A stretch of DNA of 64,000 bases, taken from positions 764,721-828,720 of the forward strand of contig NZ_SJPI01000002.1 in NCBI RefSeq assembly GCF_007859865.1, read 5' to 3'. Shown here in pieces: positions 61,589-64,000 of the stretch. Made by a program: the position numbers and the translations under genes. The notes under the pieces were generated by a model. The model was given only the letters and a program-made list of their open reading frames with translations, did not search any database and was not told the origin of the DNA. The stretch comes from Rubripirellula amarantea (GTDB lineage: Bacteria > Planctomycetota > Planctomycetia > Pirellulales > Pirellulaceae). How positions within the stretch are numbered: the stretch's first letter is position 1; every line of letters starts with the position of its first letter.

Positions 61589-64000
61589 TCAAGGCAGGTC
61601 GGTCTTGGCCGTTACCGTTTTCTCAGGCTCGTCTTGCGGAACATCGCGAAAGACGACGACGTCGACCCGACCTCGATCCGGGGCGACGACCGATTTGACG
61701 AAATTGCGACCGACGATTCGAAATGGCCGCTGACGCCGATGGGGGCCCACATGTACGTCGGGATCAAGCAGGTTGTCTTCTTCTTCCGTCAGTTGATTGG
61801 GATCGGCATCCCGTCCCGAACTTTCGGCTGCATGGGCGGCGGATGCGAGTTGTCTCAATTGCTTGGCGAATCGTTCGGGTGCCAAGTCTTCGAGATCGGC
61901 CACCATGCTCGACGTTAGAAATCGTTCGGTGGGGCGTTCTCTATGGAAGATCACGTATCGACCCGGGTCACTTTCGGTAAGTCGCGTCGATTGTTCATCG
62001 CTGAGACCGCAATCCGCGACCCGCAGAATCTTTAGCGACCTGTTGGCGTTGAGTTCGGTGACCATGTCATCGCTCAATTGCACTCCCGACAGGTCCAAGA
62101 ACTCCAATGCGTCATTCCGAAGCAGCGGGCGAAGGGCATCGGCATCAAGGTCCGCGTCTTGCAGCGACAGATTGGTGACTTGGCGAAGTTCTCGCAAGGC
62201 CGCGCGGGTTTCGTCATCAAACGAGATTCGATTCAGCGATGCAGTTCGCAGCGAAGGAATCCCAGCAAGCCACGCCAATGTTCCCTGACCGATCGAGTTG
62301 TCATCCAGGTTCACCTCCCACAGCGTGCTAAGGCGACTCCACGACGCGGTCACTTCATCCGTCACACCCGCGCCGGGCAAGGAAAGAATCGTCATTCGCG
62401 GAATTTCCCCCACCTTTCGCAGCGCGTCAGGCGAAAGGGTCGGATAAGCAACGGTCAATCGTTCCAAGCGAGGGCACACTAAGACCACATCCAACATTTC
62501 GTCATTGAAAGCTCGCCCCCCCGCGGCAAACCATTCGATGTCTCGAAGTCCGGACAACTTGAAATTCGGTTGCCAAGGTTGCTCGAAAGCGAGCCCCTTC
62601 AATTTAGGCGCGTTGAGGATCTGCATCAATTCTGGTGTGTTGGCGATGCGAAACTCGCCTTCCAATAGCGGTTGATCCAAGATCCGAAAGTGTTCGATTT
62701 CTTCGAGTGCTGGCGAACTGAACTTCGTCAATCGGTTTTGCGAAGCAATGTCGAGTCGTTTCAGCAAACCACATTCGACGTTCAGATGCTTGAGCTTAGG
62801 GAAGTGGTCCAGGATCCACGCCACGCCGTCATCGGCCAGTGAGCAACCTGCGATGAACAGCGACGTGAGTTCGTCCATCTGGTCGAGTGATTTGACTTGC
62901 TCGAACGAGATCCCTGATTCGGAAATGGACAGCGAACGGATGCGTTTGTTTTGGGAAAGCGAGCTAAGATCCAGATCACCCAGCGGAAGAGAATTGAAGT
63001 ACACCGAAGTCGGACCGGTACCTTCGCTCAACATGGTAATGATCGCTTGGCAGACTTCAGGATCCGCGTCGGCCTTCCTTAAACCTTGCTGAGACGACAT
63101 CTGGTACGCCCCAAGTGCCAAGTCTTGAAGATTGGAAAGATCGCCAAGCGAGATTTTTTCGAGGTCGCTGACATGTAGATCCAACGACTTAAGGCTGGGA
63201 AGTCCATCCAGATTGACCGAGACTACCCACAAGGAACCGGCCAGCCACTGATTCTCGGAAAAGCTAGACATCGCCATTGCCGATTCCATTTCCGGAGCGT
63301 CCTCGATTTCTCGCAGAACCGGCAAGTTGATCAACGTCAGCGAATGTTTTTGCAAACGGTCCAGTCGAATGGATTGCAAGCTCGGCAGGTCACGAAAATC
63401 AAGCTCAAGAACTTGCTCATTGGAAACCCTTTGCCGACGCGAAACAAAGATCTTGGACAGCCTGGGCCAACCGGAAATTTTCAATGAGTCTGCTTTGCCC
63501 GATCGGGGACGTGGCAAGTAAAGCGTTTCAACACTTTGGGACCATCCAGGGTTGTTGATGGTCGAAAGAGTCAACGGAGTTTCTGCAACGTCGAGGTGAG
63601 TGATCCCTTGGCAGGAATTGAGCTGCGAAAACGCCTCGTCGGTGAACCCTGATCGGTTGAGCGAAAGTTTTCGAAGGTAGGGCAACGATGCGATGCGTTG
63701 CAAATCGTCGCTGTCGAGCACATGCCGGGTCAAGCGCACAGAGTTAAGGTGCGTATGGTCGCGAAACCGACTGAGGAGTTCGCCATCAAACTTCCCATCG
63801 ATGCTTTCGAAATCCGTGAGCGTCTTGACTTGCGAAACAATGCGGAGCTCTTCGTCGGGCAAACGATAAGCGCGGATGCGACGCAGTCGCGAGAACATCG
63901 GGCGGATGTAGGACGGAACATGTCTGGCAAACGCACGAGGAACCCAGACGGACTCTTCCATGCTGCACTTTTCCGACAACGACAGCATCGTTTGGACATG
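61589..64000 (-). CDS. Leucine-rich-repeat protein, probably 5' truncated by window edge
   Basis: The frame stays open from ATG 63988 to the last base of the window, so the start may lie beyond it. The protein is built from about twenty irregular LRR units (for instance LPYLRKLSLNRSGFTDEAF, TNLSLQDADLDADALRPLL and LEFLDLSGVQLSDDMVTEL) over about 690 residues, then an acidic, Arg-rich C-terminus. Planctomycetes carry many such proteins, thought to mediate protein interactions. If exported, the signal would be outside the window. Role unknown. Confidence 0.75.
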   Translation of the reverse strand, partial: HVQTMLSLSEKCSMEESVWVPRAFARHVPSYIRPMFSRLRRIRAYRLPDEELRIVSQVKTLTDFESIDGKFDGELLSRFRDHTHLNSVRLTRHVLDSDDLQRIASLPYLRKLSLNRSGFTDEAFSQLNSCQGITHLDVAETPLTLSTINNPGWSQSVETLYLPRPRSGKADSLKISGWPRLSKIFVSRRQRVSNEQVLELDFRDLPSLQSIRLDRLQKHSLTLINLPVLREIEDAPEMESAMAMSSFSENQWLAGSLWVVSVNLDGLPSLKSLDLHVSDLEKISLGDLSNLQDLALGAYQMSSQQGLRKADADPEVCQAIITMLSEGTGPTSVYFNSLPLGDLDLSSLSQNKRIRSLSISESGISFEQVKSLDQMDELTSLFIAGCSLADDGVAWILDHFPKLKHLNVECGLLKRLDIASQNRLTKFSSPALEEIEHFRILDQPLLEGEFRIANTPELMQILNAPKLKGLAFEQPWQPNFKLSGLRDIEWFAAGGRAFNDEMLDVVLVCPRLERLTVAYPTLSPDALRKVGEIPRMTILSLPGAGVTDEVTASWSRLSTLWEVNLDDNSIGQGTLAWLAGIPSLRTASLNRISFDDETRAALRELRQVTNLSLQDADLDADALRPLLRNDALEFLDLSGVQLSDDMVTELNANRSLKILRVADCGLSDEQSTRLTESDPGRYVIFHRERPTERFLTSSMVADLEDLAPERFAKQLRQLASAAHAAESSGRDADPNQLTEEEDNLLDPDVHVGPHRRQRPFRIVGRNFVKSVVAPDRGRVDVVVFRDVPQDEPEKTVTAKTDLP

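Overview
The window reads as a chromosomal segment of a planctomycete, most likely a Rhodopirellula/Pirellulaceae-type organism. The call rests on family content. There is a secreted sulfatase, a DUF1592-type cytochrome/LamG protein paired with a DUF1552 protein, two Gfo/Idh/MocA oxidoreductases with twin-arginine leaders, and two DUF1573 proteins. A DUF6655-like lipoprotein, DoxX and leucine-rich-repeat proteins and a soluble Ser/Thr kinase add to this. Genes lie on both strands in short operons with moderate-to-high GC. I saw no rRNA, tRNA, CRISPR array, transposase or prophage gene.

Layout. 1-10 kb: 5'-truncated archaemetzincin, kinase, an overlapping sulfatase/ketopantoate-reductase-like pair, a zinc-ribbon/TerB-like protein, a TadE-TadG(vWA)-TadE pseudopilin trio, and a SulP anion transporter. 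10-19 kb: a secreted EEP-fold hydrolase, a three-gene secreted cassette (DUF1573, Cys-rich protein, unknown protein), a TIGR03790-like protein overlapping two glycosyltransferases, and hpt. 19-28 kb: a BrkB-like membrane protein, a lipoprotein, a lone ABC-2-like membrane protein, a tandem DUF3467 protein next to Maf, and DUF1573. 28-41 kb: two sugar-epimerase-like TIM barrels, a Wzx-type flippase, DUF3127, glgB with an apparently dead RNase HI homologue upstream, DUF2780, an LpxL-like acyltransferase, a cysH-rrf2 sulfur operon and a HEAT-like protein. 41-46 kb: a signalling block of histidine kinase, receiver-HD-GYP, receiver, and GAF-like/HD-GYP. 46-64 kb: GntP permease plus M24 peptidase, DUF1552/DUF1592 and Gfo/Idh/MocA genes, dcd, another HD-GYP protein, a DoxX plus Gfo/Idh/MocA pair, and a large LRR protein cut by the right edge.

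The observations most worth following are these. (1) Short tandem repeats recur at gene stop codons and often duplicate the stop itself, at 596-666, 38751-38788, 55879-55902, 58278-58375 and probably 35972-36019. (2) An RNase HI-fold protein at 34903-35775 has lost three of its four catalytic acids. (3) A 95-nt stem-loop with 19 Watson-Crick pairs sits in an otherwise empty 638-bp intergenic region at 23301-23395. (4) An inverted repeat overlaps the -35 element of a well-formed cysH promoter, next to an Rrf2 regulator. (5) The signalling block includes an HD-GYP protein whose HD motif reads HN. No single large new defence or mobile system is evident; the region looks like ordinary, stable planctomycete chromosome.
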